Positions 35,613 to 47,431 of a stretch of DNA of 64,000 nt are shown in pieces. Made by a program: the position numbers and the translations under genes. The stretch's first letter is position 1. Every line of letters begins with the position of its first letter. Source of the DNA: an uncultured Nitrosomonadales bacterium (lineage in GTDB: Bacteria; Pseudomonadota; Gammaproteobacteria; Burkholderiales; Methylophilaceae); contig CAJWVO010000003.1 of NCBI GenBank assembly GCA_913048465.1, positions 1 to 64,000 on the forward strand, given 5' to 3'. The notes under the pieces were generated by a model that did no database searches, was not told the origin of the DNA, and saw only the letters and a list, made by a program, of their open reading frames with translations.

Positions 35613-36219
35613 GAGTGACTCACCGTTCTTGTATTCTTATAGAAGGTGCCCATACGCGATGCGTGCACGGTTGTCTCTATATCTTGCCAGGATTGAATTT
35701 TGTGTATATGAAATTTCTTTAAGGGATAAACCTGAACATATGTTAACAGTAAGTCCCAAAGGAACGGTCCCAGTTTTAATTTTAGGAGACAATCAAATAA
35801 TAGATGAGAGTCTCGATATAATGATATGGGCGTTTTCACAGCAGGGTATTATGGATAAATACCTTCCTCAGGATAAGAAAAAAATTAGTTTATCTCTGAT
35901 AAATACAAATGACAGTAGTTTTAAAAAATATTTAGATAGCTATAAATATTCAAATGATGACAGAAAAAAAGAGGATGCATTTAAAAAGTGTCTAGATTTT
36001 GTATCAGAGCTTGATTTACTTTTGGAAACAAATGAATATCTATTAGATGAAAGTCCTCTCATGGTTGACTATGCAATCTTCCCATTCATTAGGCAATTTA
36101 TTAATGTCGACGTTCAGAGATTTAAAGACGAGAAACTTAAAAAGATTTATCAATGGTTTAATCGAATGTTGTCATCCAATGAATTTGAACATATTATGAT
36201 GAAGTCAAAGATTTCTTAG
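35587..36219 (+). CDS. Glutathione S-transferase-like protein
   Basis: A 210-aa protein whose N-terminal thioredoxin-like GST domain is clear: FLYSYRRCPYAMRARLSLYLARIEF, with a CPYA (CxxA) active-site cysteine, then SPKGTVPVLILGDNQIIDESLDIMIW (cis-Pro and the Glu-Ser glutathione site). The C-terminal helical domain is short and diverged. Glutathione-dependent dehalogenation, isomerisation or disulfide chemistry are all possible. The start is uncertain: ATG 35587 lies inside pyrD, while TTG 35629 follows AGGAG at 35611-35615 and trims 14 non-conserved residues. Its 3' end overlaps clpA by 26 bases on the other strand. Confidence 0.83.
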   Translation: MKFVKSYHRSDSPFLYSYRRCPYAMRARLSLYLARIEFCVYEISLRDKPEHMLTVSPKGTVPVLILGDNQIIDESLDIMIWAFSQQGIMDKYLPQDKKKISLSLINTNDSSFKKYLDSYKYSNDDRKKEDAFKKCLDFVSELDLLLETNEYLLDESPLMVDYAIFPFIRQFINVDVQRFKDEKLKKIYQWFNRMLSSNEFEHIMMKSKIS

Positions 36220-38479
36220 ATGATGTCAATTGTTTCGACTCAATCTGTAGCTTGATATTTTCATTTTCATCAATATCAATATTAACATCGCCCCCATTAA
36301 CTAATTTTCCAAATAGTAATTCGTCAGCTAGAGCTTTTCTGATAGTATCTTGGATTAATCTTGACATTGGTCTGGCACCCATTTTGATGTCGAAACCATT
36401 TTTAGCTAAATAATTTTTTAAGTTATCTGAAAAGGTTACTTCAACTTTTTTGTCATGCAGCTGGTTCTCAAGCTGGATTAAAAATTTATCTACAACCTTA
36501 AGAATAGTCTCATTCTCAAGCGGGGCAAAAGAAACGATGGCGTCAATACGATTCCTAAACTCTGGAGAGAAGGCTTTATTAATTTCTTTTTTCTCGTCAA
36601 AAATAGTTTGATTATCTGCGATAAATCCTAATGAGGATTTTGATAATGACTCGGCGCCAACGTTTGTAGTCATAATTAATGTGACATTCCTAAAGTCAAT
36701 TTTCCGTCCATTGCTATCGGTGAGGAAGCCATTGTCCATTATTTGAAGAAGTATGTTATGCACATCCGGATGTGCTTTCTCAATCTCATCAAGTAATAAA
36801 ACCGCATATGGATTTTTATTGATTGATTCTGTAAGAGTGCCACCTTGATCAAATCCAATGTATCCAGGGGGAGCGCCAATTAATTTTGATACAGCGTGTC
36901 TCTCCATGAATTCACTCATATCAATACGAATTAATTCAATACCCAATGTATATGCTAATTGCTTAGCGACTTCAGTTTTCCCAACCCCAGTTGGGCCGCT
37001 GAACATAAAACTACCAATCGGTTTATTGTCTGACAGTAAGCCACTGCGAGCCATTTTTATTGCTGTTGAAAGTTTATTAATGGCTTCATCTTGACCAAAA
37101 ATTATCGCTTTCAGATCTCGCTCTAAGTTTCTTAACAAACTTAGATCATCTTGATTAATATTTTTCGATGGGATCTTCGCAATTTTTGAGATCACTTCCT
37201 CTATTTCTTTCGATGAAATGGTTTTCTTTTGTTTATTTTTTGGGAGTATTTTTTGTAATGCCCCAGCTTCATCAATAACATCAATCGCTTTGTCAGGTAG
37301 TTTTCTATCGGTAATATATTTAGCTGATAATTCAACCGCTGAAATTAACGCATTGTTTAAAAACTTAATTTTATGATGACCTTCAAATGATTTTTTTAAA
37401 CCTTTAAGTATTTCTATAGAAATTGGGATCGATGGTTCATCGACATCAATTTTTTGAAAACGTCTGGTTAATGCGTGATCTTTTTCAAAAACAGTTCTAT
37501 ATTCATTAAAAGTTGTAGCGCCAATACATCTCAATTCTCCTTTAGCTAAAGCAGGTTTAAGAAGGTTCGATGCATCTAGTGTGCCACCGCTTGCAGATCC
37601 TGCCCCAATAATGGTATGAATCTCATCAATAAATAATATGGCATTAGGTTTTTTTGTAAGTTGTTTTAAGACATTTTTTAGACGTTGTTCAAAATCACCA
37701 CGATATTTTGTACCAGCAATAAGAGCGCCAAGGTCTAAAGAGTAGATCACTGTGTCTTTAAGTACTTCAGGTATGTCACCATCAACAATTTTTTTTGCAA
37801 GACCTTCAGCTATGGCTGTCTTGCCAACACCTGCATCACCAACTAGAAGTGGATTATTTTTTCTTCTTCTGCATAAGATTTGAGCAACTCTTTCGATTTC
37901 ATTTTCTCTTCCAATAACTGGGTCAATTTTTCCATCAAGAACAACTTTATTCAGGTTTAATGCATAAGATTCAAGATCAGATTCTTTATTTTGTGTTTTT
38001 TGCTCAGTATTTTCATCAACCGCATCAGCTTCGTTATCTTTATCTATTTCTTTTTCAATTCCATGTGCGATAAAATTAACAACATCTAATCTTGCAATTC
38101 CTTGTTGATGAAGAAAGTAAACTGCATGTGAATCTTTCTCACCAAATATTGCAACTAGAACATTTGCCCCTGTCACTTCTTTTTTTCCAGACGACTGGAC
38201 ATGCAACATAGCTCTTTGTATGACTCTTTGAAAACCCAGGGTAGGTTGTGTGTCAACCTCATTTTCTCCATTTACAATAGGAGTATGCTCTTCAATATGG
38301 TTAAGAAGGTCTTTTTTCAGAGAATCAAAATTTGCCCCACAGGCCTTTAATACTTCTTGAGCAGATGGATTATCAAGCATACCCACCAATAAGTGTTCGA
38401 CAGTAATAAGCTCATGTCGTTTTTGGCGAGCATCCATAAATGCCATGTGTAAACTAACTTCTAATTCTTGTGAAATCAT
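36194..38479 (-). CDS. clpA: ClpA, ATPase subunit of the ClpAP protease
   Basis: ClpA unfolds substrates, including N-degron proteins delivered by ClpS, and feeds them to ClpP. Its length is 761 aa. There is an N-terminal repeat domain ([27 protein letters not shown]), AAA+ domain 1 with Walker [16 protein letters not shown], and AAA+ domain 2 with [16 protein letters not shown] and [13 protein letters not shown]. No long ClpB-type middle coiled coil is present, which separates it from ClpB. It is 7 bases after clpS, the adaptor, as in E. coli in the same order. No clpP lies in the window. Confidence 0.97.
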   Translation of the reverse strand: MISQELEVSLHMAFMDARQKRHELITVEHLLVGMLDNPSAQEVLKACGANFDSLKKDLLNHIEEHTPIVNGENEVDTQPTLGFQRVIQRAMLHVQSSGKKEVTGANVLVAIFGEKDSHAVYFLHQQGIARLDVVNFIAHGIEKEIDKDNEADAVDENTEQKTQNKESDLESYALNLNKVVLDGKIDPVIGRENEIERVAQILCRRRKNNPLLVGDAGVGKTAIAEGLAKKIVDGDIPEVLKDTVIYSLDLGALIAGTKYRGDFEQRLKNVLKQLTKKPNAILFIDEIHTIIGAGSASGGTLDASNLLKPALAKGELRCIGATTFNEYRTVFEKDHALTRRFQKIDVDEPSIPISIEILKGLKKSFEGHHKIKFLNNALISAVELSAKYITDRKLPDKAIDVIDEAGALQKILPKNKQKKTISSKEIEEVISKIAKIPSKNINQDDLSLLRNLERDLKAIIFGQDEAINKLSTAIKMARSGLLSDNKPIGSFMFSGPTGVGKTEVAKQLAYTLGIELIRIDMSEFMERHAVSKLIGAPPGYIGFDQGGTLTESINKNPYAVLLLDEIEKAHPDVHNILLQIMDNGFLTDSNGRKIDFRNVTLIMTTNVGAESLSKSSLGFIADNQTIFDEKKEINKAFSPEFRNRIDAIVSFAPLENETILKVVDKFLIQLENQLHDKKVEVTFSDNLKNYLAKNGFDIKMGARPMSRLIQDTIRKALADELLFGKLVNGGDVNIDIDENENIKLQIESKQLTSSKKSLTSS

Positions 38480-38486
38480 AATTTAA

Positions 38487-38795
38487 TCATATCTTTTCTA
38501 TAATACTTTGCAAGGGGTGTTGCGCTTCTTTTGCTAACTTTAATACTTGATTCATCTTCGTTTCAGCAATTTCATATGGGTAGATTCCACATATAGCCAT
38601 TCCCTCAGTATGAATTTTTAACATAATTCTTGTTGCTTCATCTTCAGTTTTTGTGAAAACTTTCATAATGACGTCAACCACAAATTCCATCGGGGTAAAA
38701 TCATCATTAAGAACTAATACTTTGAACATCTTGGGAAGATTTGGTTTAACCTTTTTTTCTGGTTCAACTATTATTTTGTGATCTTCTTGAGCCAT
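38487..38795 (-). CDS. clpS: ClpS, ClpA adaptor for N-degron substrates
   Basis: ClpS binds destabilising N-terminal residues and docks on ClpA. The signature KMFKVLVLNDDFTPMEFVVDVI (Asp-Asp pocket pair) and ATRIMLKIHTEGMAICGIYPYEIAETK (pocket histidine) are intact. Its length of 102 aa and flexible N-terminal tail are normal. It precedes clpA by 7 bases on the same strand and follows the CorB-like gene by 7 bases, so a three-gene transcript is likely. Confidence 0.97.
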   Translation of the reverse strand: MAQEDHKIIVEPEKKVKPNLPKMFKVLVLNDDFTPMEFVVDVIMKVFTKTEDEATRIMLKIHTEGMAICGIYPYEIAETKMNQVLKLAKEAQHPLQSIIEKI

Positions 38796-38802
38796 AGTGT
38801 TT

Positions 38803-40059
38803 TTATTTAAAAATTTTCAAAGTTTTTATACTTTTGTCCTGAGCATTAATAATTTCAAAAGTAACACCATCAATTTTAAAGCTCGTATTTGTTTCAGGAA
38901 TATCTTCAAAATATTCTAAAATATACCCATTAATAGTTTTAGCTTTCTGTGATGACAAATTTAGTTTAGTTACTTTATTAATTTTTTTTAAGTTACATCC
39001 ACCTTCAATAATCCATCCATTACTTTCATTAATAATTTTTGCATCATCTGAAGGTAAGTTTAAACTGAATTCACCAGTAATTTCCTCAAGAATATCTTCA
39101 AGAGTAATTATCCCCATAAAGTCACCATACTCATTTACAACTACAGCAATCTTGTATTTATTTTCTTGAAAATTTTGAATTTGTTTATGCAAAGAAGTTC
39201 CGCTGGCGACAAATTCTGCTGGCTCAACGGTATCCCTTATTTTATCAATTGTAATGCCATCCTGATCATCAATGAATTTTATTAATTTTCGGATATTTAA
39301 TAACCCGGTTATTTGTTGACTATCATTACTTCGGACAAATATAAACTCATGGTGATAAGTTTTTAATTTTTTAAATATCTCATCAACTTTTTGATTTATA
39401 TTGATGAATTCAACATTGGTATGTGGAATCATTAGATCGTCAACACTATCATTCTCTAAGTCGATTAAATTAATCAGCATAGATTGATTTTTATTTGTAA
39501 TGCCCTTGCTTGAAGATGAGATGACAGATTTTAGCTCATCCATAGTAATCAAACTTTTTTCATTAAAATTTAGCTTTATATTGAAGACTTTTAGAATTGA
39601 TAATACAAAAAAGTTAATAAATAAGACTATCGGATAAAGAACTTTAAGAAGTGGATATAGTATAAAGCTACATGCTAACGCTAACTTCTCACTATATGCA
39701 GCTGCAATAACTTTTGGGGTAATTTCACTAAAAATAACAATTAAAAAAGTTACTATTAGAGTTGAGGCCAATAAAATTTCCTCATCTGAATTAAATAGCT
39801 GAATTGATATAACAGTAACCATTGAGGCTGCTGCTGCATTGGAGAAATTGTTACATATCAAAATTACACTCAAAAGCTTGTCAGTTTGTTTAATTAATTT
39901 ATTAGCCAAACGAGCTGATCTCAAACCTTTTTTTTCTAGATACTGAAGTCTGTGTTTGTTGATACCCATCAAACTTGTCTCAGCAATTGAAAAAAAGGCC
40001 GAAATAAAAAGTAGGCAGAATAAAATAGTAATTTGATAAGTTATTGGTAAGTCAATCAC
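38803..40059 (-). CDS. CorB/CNNM-type membrane protein with CBS pair and CorC domain
   Basis: A 418-aa integral protein with domains in order: DUF21/CNNM membrane domain (about residues 1-190; FFSIAETSLMGINKHRLQYLEKKG and FSEITPKVIAAAYSE are signature parts), a CBS pair (about 200-330; NEYGDFMGIITLEDILEEITGEF), and a C-terminal CorC/HlyC domain. CNNM/CorC proteins transport or regulate Mg2+ and bind ATP-Mg at the CBS pair. Earlier annotation as a haemolysin is misleading. The gene lies between secF and clpS with short gaps, so co-transcription with clpS is likely. Confidence 0.9.
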   Translation of the reverse strand: MIDLPITYQITILFCLLFISAFFSIAETSLMGINKHRLQYLEKKGLRSARLANKLIKQTDKLLSVILICNNFSNAAAASMVTVISIQLFNSDEEILLASTLIVTFLIVIFSEITPKVIAAAYSEKLALACSFILYPLLKVLYPIVLFINFFVLSILKVFNIKLNFNEKSLITMDELKSVISSSSKGITNKNQSMLINLIDLENDSVDDLMIPHTNVEFININQKVDEIFKKLKTYHHEFIFVRSNDSQQITGLLNIRKLIKFIDDQDGITIDKIRDTVEPAEFVASGTSLHKQIQNFQENKYKIAVVVNEYGDFMGIITLEDILEEITGEFSLNLPSDDAKIINESNGWIIEGGCNLKKINKVTKLNLSSQKAKTINGYILEYFEDIPETNTSFKIDGVTFEIINAQDKSIKTLKIFK

Positions 40060-40067
40060 TTTTCAAT

Positions 40068-41006
40068 TTATGGAGTAGATTCCATTTCTTGTTTTTTTTG
40101 CGGGGTTGAGCCAGCTAGGTTGGAATGATTAGTGCCAAGCCATAAAGCCATAGGACAGCCAACCATAATCGATGAGTAAATTCCAAATAAAATACCAATT
40201 GTTAAGGCAAGTGAAAAATTATGAAGGATTTCTCCTCCAAAAATTAACATTGAAATAACCACTGTTTGTGTTGATAAATGAGTCATGATGGTTCGTGACA
40301 TGGTTCGTGTAATTGCATTATTCATTACATCAATTACACTAGATCTTCTCATTTTCTTAAAGTTTTCTCTAACCCTATCAAAGACGACAACAGATTCATT
40401 AACTGAGTATCCAAGCACAGCAAGAACTGCAGCTAAAACTGTAAGATTAAATTCCCATTGAAAAAAAGCAAAAAAACCTAAAATAATGATTACGTCGTGC
40501 ATGTTGGCAACAACTGCAGCTACGGCAAATCTCCATTCAAATCTCAATGATAAATACAAGATGATTCCTAAACAGACAAATAGAATAGCCAATGCACCAT
40601 TTTCAAAAAGCTCCTCACCAACTTGACCTCCAACCGATTCGACTCTTTTAATTTCAAATGGAATATTCAGTTTGGTTAGCTCTTGATTAACCAACTCAGA
40701 TAGTTCAGCGATTGTAATAGCTTCATTTAAAGGCATTCTGATTAGAACGTCTTTATCGGTGCCAAAATTTTGAACCTGAATTTCATTTAAGTTGATTTGG
40801 GTGAGCTGCTCTCTAATCTCATCGACATTAGCTTTTTCTTCATAGGATATTTCAATGATCGTCCCACCAGTAAAATCTACACCGTAATTTAAGCCCTTTT
40901 GGAATAAGAAAAAAAATGCCAAAATAAAAGTAATGATTGAGATGAACGCCGCAATCTTTCGATATCTTAAGAAAGGAATATCATTTTTTACGCGAAATAT
41001 TTCCAT
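40068..41006 (-). CDS. secF: Protein translocase subunit SecF
   Basis: SecF works with SecD to use the proton-motive force for late steps in protein export. It is 312 aa with six helices. The N-terminal region has the usual RYRKIAAFISIITFILAFFFLFQKGLNYGVDFTGGTIIEI opening, and VLAVLGYSVNESVVVFDRVRENF is the conserved helix-4 motif of the RND fold. It overlaps secD by one base (TAATG). The C-terminus is a short charged cytosolic tail. Confidence 0.97.
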   Translation of the reverse strand: MEIFRVKNDIPFLRYRKIAAFISIITFILAFFFLFQKGLNYGVDFTGGTIIEISYEEKANVDEIREQLTQINLNEIQVQNFGTDKDVLIRMPLNEAITIAELSELVNQELTKLNIPFEIKRVESVGGQVGEELFENGALAILFVCLGIILYLSLRFEWRFAVAAVVANMHDVIIILGFFAFFQWEFNLTVLAAVLAVLGYSVNESVVVFDRVRENFKKMRRSSVIDVMNNAITRTMSRTIMTHLSTQTVVISMLIFGGEILHNFSLALTIGILFGIYSSIMVGCPMALWLGTNHSNLAGSTPQKKQEMESTP

Positions 41007-42898
41007 TAGTTATTCACCTTATAAATTTCACCAATATTAAGTTTGTCGATTTTTCTTTTTGAGCCATGGAAGAAGTTAACTAAGGCCCTTGAGACTAAGA
41101 TGGCTGAAAACATAGATGTAAGAATGCCTAAAACATGGACAACAGCAAAACCTTTAATAGGCCCAGTCCCAAACATAAATAGCGCAATTCCCGCAATCAG
41201 AGTTGTAATATTTGAGTCTAATATTGTTCCCCATGCTTTCTCGTAACCCAAGTGAATACTTGCTTGTGGAGTATTGCCATTTCTTATTTCATCTCTAATA
41301 CGTTCATTGATTAGAACATTAGAATCAATAGCCATACCAACTGTAAGCGCCATCGCCGCAAGACCGGGTAAAGTTAATGTTGCTTGTATCGTAGATAAAA
41401 GTGCGACAAGTAGAACTAAATTGATACTCAGGGCGATCGATGAGAATAGACCAAACAACATGTAATAAATTGAAATTAATATAATTACTGCAATGAAGCC
41501 CCAAAAAGTCGATTGAATGCCTCTTTGAATGTTTTCTTTACCCATGCTCGGACCAACAGTTCTTTCTTCAATGATCTCCATCGGCGCTGCTAACGAACCC
41601 GCTCTCAACAGTAACGAAACATCTGTAGCTTCTTGTGCGTTTTTCATCCCAGTAATTTGTACTCTACCGCCACCAATCTCACTTTTGATCACTGGTGCAG
41701 TGATTATTTCTGTTATATCTTTTTCAATTAATAAAATAGCAATTCTTTTACCAACATTATCCCGGGTAATTTTTTTGAATATATTTGCACCCTTACTATC
41801 CAAATTCAATGAAACAATTGATTGCCCAGTTTGATTATCCACTCCAGGCCCTGCGTTATTGATATTTTCACCAGTTAAAATCACATCTTTCTTGAGGAGC
41901 AAGGGGTTTTGATTGCGGTCATAAAATAAATCTCTACCGAAAGGAATATTGCCGTCAATGGCATCATCAATATCCGCCGGACTAGCTTCATCGTCAACCA
42001 ACCTCATTTCAAGCAGCGCAGTTCGACCGATAATATCTTTCGCCTTCGCAGTATCTTGCACACCAGGTAATTGAACAACAATCCGATTCTCACCTTGTTG
42101 TTGGATGATTGGCTCAGCTACACCTAGCTCATTGATTCTATTGTTTAATGTTTCTAAATTCTGCTTGATAGCAAATTTTGTCATTTCTTCTTTATTCGCT
42201 TGCGAGCCCTCAATAGCAAGAACAAAGGTTCCATTATCTGTAATTTCTTTAATTTTTTCTTTGCCGTTAGATCCACCTAGATTTATTCTTTGTGAAAATT
42301 CAAAACTTGAATCATCCTGCTTCAGAAGACTTTTTGATTTTTTCAAATCGTCTTCATTGGTAAGCTGAACTAATATTGAACCGTCTTCGACAGAAATCTG
42401 ATCATATCTAATCTTATTTTCTCTTAATAATGTTCTGATTTCATTAATCCTTCCAGAGGACTCTTTTGCTTCAATATTACTTAAATCAACTTGCATTAGA
42501 AAATGGACCCCACCCCTTAAATCAAGACCTAAATACATGGGTTGACCCCCAATACTTTCAAGCCATTTGGGTGAATTAGGAAGTAAATTCAATGCCACCA
42601 CAAAATTAGGACCTAATTTGTCTTCAAGCAAACCTTTCGACGTTAGTTGATCTTCGTTATTGGTGAGTTTAATTTTTATGTAGTTTTCGGTCAGAACAAC
42701 ACCGTTGTATGGAATGTTATTTTCTTCGAGTATTTTTTCGGACTGTGATGCAATGATGGGGTCCATTTTTTCACCCGATTTAATCGGCATAATTTGTACT
42801 GCAGGAGCCTCGCCAAAGAAATTGGGCAGCGCGTAAAATACAGCAAAGACAACTGTTAATAGGATTAAGGTATTTTTCCAACGAGAAAATTGATTCAT
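41006..42898 (-). CDS. secD: Protein translocase subunit SecD
   Basis: SecD is the larger RND-like partner of SecF. Its length is 630 aa. An N-terminal helix is followed by the periplasmic P1 head with LGLDLRGGVHFLMQVD, the RIVVQLPGVQDTAKAKDIIG segment, GRVQITG, and the membrane domain with GLAAMALTVGMAIDSNVLINERIRDEI. All expected features are intact. Several plus-strand ORFs in the track within it are shadows. It lies between yajC and secF, the typical tgt-yajC-secD-secF order. Confidence 0.97.
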   Translation of the reverse strand: MNQFSRWKNTLILLTVVFAVFYALPNFFGEAPAVQIMPIKSGEKMDPIIASQSEKILEENNIPYNGVVLTENYIKIKLTNNEDQLTSKGLLEDKLGPNFVVALNLLPNSPKWLESIGGQPMYLGLDLRGGVHFLMQVDLSNIEAKESSGRINEIRTLLRENKIRYDQISVEDGSILVQLTNEDDLKKSKSLLKQDDSSFEFSQRINLGGSNGKEKIKEITDNGTFVLAIEGSQANKEEMTKFAIKQNLETLNNRINELGVAEPIIQQQGENRIVVQLPGVQDTAKAKDIIGRTALLEMRLVDDEASPADIDDAIDGNIPFGRDLFYDRNQNPLLLKKDVILTGENINNAGPGVDNQTGQSIVSLNLDSKGANIFKKITRDNVGKRIAILLIEKDITEIITAPVIKSEIGGGRVQITGMKNAQEATDVSLLLRAGSLAAPMEIIEERTVGPSMGKENIQRGIQSTFWGFIAVIILISIYYMLFGLFSSIALSINLVLLVALLSTIQATLTLPGLAAMALTVGMAIDSNVLINERIRDEIRNGNTPQASIHLGYEKAWGTILDSNITTLIAGIALFMFGTGPIKGFAVVHVLGILTSMFSAILVSRALVNFFHGSKRKIDKLNIGEIYKVNN

Positions 42899-42910
42899 AG
42901 ACTTATCGAC

Positions 42911-43225
42911 TTAAATAGATTTAATAGTTCCCTTGTTTAAGACTGCTTGCACTGAATTTTTTTGAACCTTGATTTGAGTATTATCGGATATTTCCAATAT
43001 GACAAAATTGTCTGCTACTTTTTCGATCTTTCCAAGGATTCCAGATGCAAGCATAATTTCATCTCCCTTTTTAAGTTCTGACAACAATTTTTTATGCTCT
43101 TTCGCTTGCTTCATTTGTGGGCGAATCAGCATAAAATAAAACAAAATAAAGATAATGATGAACGGAACAAAACTCATTAGACCGCCAGGAGCAGGGGCGT
43201 TGTTTGCGTAAGCTAGTGAAATCAT
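42911..43225 (-). CDS. yajC: Sec translocon accessory protein YajC
   Basis: YajC is a small single-span inner-membrane protein that associates with SecDF. Its length is 104 aa. A periplasmic N-terminus rich in Ala/Pro/Gly is followed by the helix FVPFIIIFILFYFMLIRPQMKQAKEHKKLL, whose LIRPQMKQ end is the family hallmark, then the cytosolic SH3-like domain (LKKGDEIMLASGILGKIEKV). It is 12 bases before secD in the same transcript. An anionic function is not known. Confidence 0.96.
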   Translation of the reverse strand: MISLAYANNAPAPGGLMSFVPFIIIFILFYFMLIRPQMKQAKEHKKLLSELKKGDEIMLASGILGKIEKVADNFVILEISDNTQIKVQKNSVQAVLNKGTIKSI

Positions 43226-43283
43226 TAGAACCTCAAATTAAAAAAATGAAGATGAATTTTAGCATAATTACCCTTATTAAAGT

Positions 43284-44399
<1,116 letters not shown>

Positions 44400-44472
44400 T
44401 TAAAAGCCTATTATATGAGCAATCCTCCTTAAATACGATGAAAAAAGGAATGATCTAGGATAAAATTATGTG

Positions 44473-45231
44473 ATGAACAAATCAGTAAAAAAACAAAGCG
44501 AATTTTATTTACTTCCAAACTTATTTACAACAGCAGCATTATTTTTTGGTTTCTTTTCAATTTTAAATGCGATGAATGGAAAATTTGAATTTGCTGCATT
44601 GGCTATCTTTTTTGCGTTGGTCATGGATGGCCTTGATGGGAGGGTGGCAAGACTCACCAACACAGAAAGCAAGTTTGGTGCTGAGTACGATAGCTTGTCA
44701 GATATGGTATCTTTTGGTGTGGCTCCAGCACTTGTCATGTATGTTTGGGCCCTTAAGCCATTAGGTAAGATTGGATGGATTGGAGCTTTTATCTATTGCG
44801 CTTGTGCAGCATTTCGATTAGCAAGATTTAATACCAAACTAGATGTTCTTGAAAAGAAATATTTTTTCGGGCTTCCATCTCCTGCTGCTGCTGCACTGAT
44901 TGCATCGTTTATTTGGGTTTGTATAGACAATGGCATCAGCGGTAACGATACGTTTTTGAATTTTTTTCAAATGCAGTGGTTCGCATTAATTATGATTCTT
45001 ATTGCTGCACTATCAATGGTTACAGATATTAAGTATTACAGCGGTAAAGATTTAAATTTAAGGAATAGCGTTCCCTCGGTATCCATTCTACTGATTGTGA
45101 TGGCATTCTCTCTTTTATCTCATAGCCCTGCAGAAATAATTTTTATTATACTTTTTGGTTATTTATTGTCTGGATATGTAAACTTTTTTAAAGAAAATTT
45201 TAAATTTGAAAAAAATAGAAAGAAAAAATGA
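44473..45231 (+). CDS. pssA: CDP-diacylglycerol--serine O-phosphatidyltransferase
   Basis: PssA makes phosphatidylserine, precursor of phosphatidylethanolamine, from CDP-diacylglycerol and serine. It is the membrane-type (class II) enzyme: seven or eight helices and the CDP-alcohol phosphotransferase motif [20 protein letters not shown] then YDSLSD (about residues 54-79). Length 252 aa. I start at ATG 44473, one codon in from the ORF-track GTG. The stop overlaps leuA by 4 bases (ATGA), as in other betaproteobacteria where psd-pssA-leuA are linked. psd is not in the window. Confidence 0.95.
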   Translation: MNKSVKKQSEFYLLPNLFTTAALFFGFFSILNAMNGKFEFAALAIFFALVMDGLDGRVARLTNTESKFGAEYDSLSDMVSFGVAPALVMYVWALKPLGKIGWIGAFIYCACAAFRLARFNTKLDVLEKKYFFGLPSPAAAALIASFIWVCIDNGISGNDTFLNFFQMQWFALIMILIAALSMVTDIKYYSGKDLNLRNSVPSVSILLIVMAFSLLSHSPAEIIFIILFGYLLSGYVNFFKENFKFEKNRKKK

Positions 45232-46763
45232 CAGAAAAATTAATAATATTTGATACTACTTTAAGAGATGGGGAGCAGAGCCCTGGTGCATCAATGACGC
45301 AAGAAGAAAAAGTGCGTATCGCTCTCCAGCTTGAAAAGCTTGGCGTCAATGTCATTGAGGCAGGTTTTGCCGCAGCGAGCCCTGGAGACTTTAAAGCGAT
45401 CGAGGCGGTTGCAAAAAAAATTCATAAATCGACTGTTTGTTCACTTGCTCGAGCAGTAAGGAATGATATTGAAAGAGCGGGACATGCTATCCAAAGTGCC
45501 GCCTCAGGAAGAATTCACACATTTATTGCAACAAGTCCGATTCACATGGAAAATAAATTAAGAATGACCCCTGATCAAGTCTTAAATAGAGCGGTTGAGG
45601 CTGTGAAATGGGCTCTCGAATATACTGATGACGTTGAATTTTCTGCTGAAGATGCTGTTCGATCTGAGATACCATTCTTGGTTGAAGTGTTTGATGCGGT
45701 TATACAGGCCGGTGCAAAAACAATCAATGTTCCTGACACAGTGGGTTATTCAATACCTTTTCAGTGGGGTGACCGAATTAAACAATTGATTGACAAAGTT
45801 CCTAATTCACAATCAGTTATATGGTCAACTCATTGCCATAATGATCTTGGTATGGCGGTTGCCAATTCATTATCAGCCGTTTTAAATGGTGCAAGACAAG
45901 TTGAATGTACAATCAACGGCCTTGGGGAAAGGGCCGGGAATGCCAGCTTAGAAGAAGTTGTCATGACAGTCAAAACCAGACAAGATATTTTTAATTTACA
46001 AACCAATATTAATACCGAATTTATTGTGCCAACATCCAGGTTGGTATCGACAATTACAGGATATGCTGTTCAGCCTAATAAGGCGATTGTTGGAGCAAAT
46101 GCCTTTGCCCATGAGTCCGGAATTCATCAAGACGGTGTTTTAAAACATAGGGAAACCTATGAAATTATGAAGGCTGAAGATGTAGGGTGGGGTGCTAATA
46201 AAATTTCATTAGGTAAGCTTTCAGGCAGAAATGCCTTTAAAAACCGCCTAGAAACTCTTGGTATTGAGCTGGATTCGGATGAGCTTTTAAATGCGGCATT
46301 TGAAAAATTTAAAAATTTAGCGGATAAGAAATCTGAGATTTTTGATGAAGATATTCATGCGTTAATAAGCGATGAGTATTCAGCAGATACCGCAGAAATT
46401 TTTAAATTAATTTCCTTGAAAGCTACAGCGGAAATAAACAAGAAACCAACGGCCCAAATTACAATAGATAGGGATGGAGAGGAGGTTTCTGAAGATTCCG
46501 AGGGAAGCGGAATGGTTGATGCTACTTTTAAAGCAATTGAAAAAATTGTTAAATCAGATTCTGAATTACTACTCTACTCTGTAAGCAACATTACAACAGG
46601 TACTGATGCTCAGGGTGAGGTCACAGTTAGACTTGCGAAGGGTGGACGAGTTGTCAACGGCCAAGGATCAGATACTGACATTGTTATTGCGTCGGCAAAA
46701 GCCTATATTAACGCAGCGAACAAAATACTTTCCAAGCTCGAGAGAGCACATCCCCAGGTTTAA
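45228..46763 (+). CDS. leuA: 2-isopropylmalate synthase
   Basis: LeuA condenses acetyl-CoA with 2-ketoisovalerate, the first committed leucine step. The TIM-barrel catalytic domain shows [34 protein letters not shown] (metal HxH), [17 protein letters not shown] and [15 protein letters not shown]. The C-terminal third is the leucine-sensing regulatory domain ([17 protein letters not shown]). Length of 511 aa is standard. It overlaps pssA by 4 bases and the HAD gene follows 2 bases after the stop. The leaderless coupling suggests no leucine attenuator directly upstream. Confidence 0.97.
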   Translation: MTEKLIIFDTTLRDGEQSPGASMTQEEKVRIALQLEKLGVNVIEAGFAAASPGDFKAIEAVAKKIHKSTVCSLARAVRNDIERAGHAIQSAASGRIHTFIATSPIHMENKLRMTPDQVLNRAVEAVKWALEYTDDVEFSAEDAVRSEIPFLVEVFDAVIQAGAKTINVPDTVGYSIPFQWGDRIKQLIDKVPNSQSVIWSTHCHNDLGMAVANSLSAVLNGARQVECTINGLGERAGNASLEEVVMTVKTRQDIFNLQTNINTEFIVPTSRLVSTITGYAVQPNKAIVGANAFAHESGIHQDGVLKHRETYEIMKAEDVGWGANKISLGKLSGRNAFKNRLETLGIELDSDELLNAAFEKFKNLADKKSEIFDEDIHALISDEYSADTAEIFKLISLKATAEINKKPTAQITIDRDGEEVSEDSEGSGMVDATFKAIEKIVKSDSELLLYSVSNITTGTDAQGEVTVRLAKGGRVVNGQGSDTDIVIASAKAYINAANKILSKLERAHPQV

Positions 46764-46765
46764 TT

Positions 46766-47431
46766 TTGAATTTAGCATTATTTGATCTAGATAACACTTT
46801 GCTTAGAGGTGATTCTGATTATAACTGGTCAAAATTTCTTATTAAAAATGGCCTCTTGGATAAAGAAGAACATGAAAAACAAAATGAAATTTTTTATCAA
46901 GATTACAAAGATGGGTGTCTTGATATTTATAAATTTTGCGAATTTCAATTTCGTCCGTTTACTTTGATAAAAAGAGATCTACTAAATAAGCTTCGTGAAC
47001 AATATGTAGCTGAGGTTATCAAACCTTTGGTAACTAAAAAGTCTCTAAATTTGGTGAAGTCCCATCAAAAAAATAATGATCTGTGTATTATCATTACTGC
47101 CACGAATTCATTCATTACAAAACCAATTGCTTCACTTTTTGATGTAGATATTTTAATAGGCACTGATCCAGAAGAAGTTGACGGTAATTTTACTGGTCAT
47201 GTTTCCGGTACTCCTTCATTTCAAGAGGGAAAAATTACTAGATTAAAAGTATGGTTGCAAGAGCATCAATATTCGTTTGATAGCTTCAAGCAAACTTATT
47301 TTTATTCAGATTCCCAGAATGATCTTCCTTTGTTAAATTCTGTTTCAAACCCGGTATGCGTAGATCCTGACACTATTTTAGAGTCAAAGGCAAAGGAAAA
47401 TAATTGGCCTATAATTTCTTTGGATGATTAA
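46766..47431 (+). CDS. HAD-IB family phosphatase
   Basis: A 221-aa HAD-superfamily subclass IB hydrolase, related to SerB and CicA-type proteins. The N-terminal LALFDLDNTLLRGDSDYNWSKF carries the DxDxT-type nucleophile, IIITATNSFITKPIA motif II, and TYFYSDSQNDLPLLNSV motif IV. Phosphoserine, histidinol-phosphate or lipid phosphate are all family substrates; none can be chosen here. The start is TTG at 46766, two bases after leuA. Its 3' end overlaps the convergent ccsA-like gene by 4 bases. Confidence 0.85.
   Translation: MNLALFDLDNTLLRGDSDYNWSKFLIKNGLLDKEEHEKQNEIFYQDYKDGCLDIYKFCEFQFRPFTLIKRDLLNKLREQYVAEVIKPLVTKKSLNLVKSHQKNNDLCIIITATNSFITKPIASLFDVDILIGTDPEEVDGNFTGHVSGTPSFQEGKITRLKVWLQEHQYSFDSFKQTYFYSDSQNDLPLLNSVSNPVCVDPDTILESKAKENNWPIISLDD

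Noticed and set aside
41043-42368. Four plus-strand ORFs of 63-101 aa opposite secD
   Set aside because: They are shadows of the conserved secD frame, with no family features or start signals of their own.
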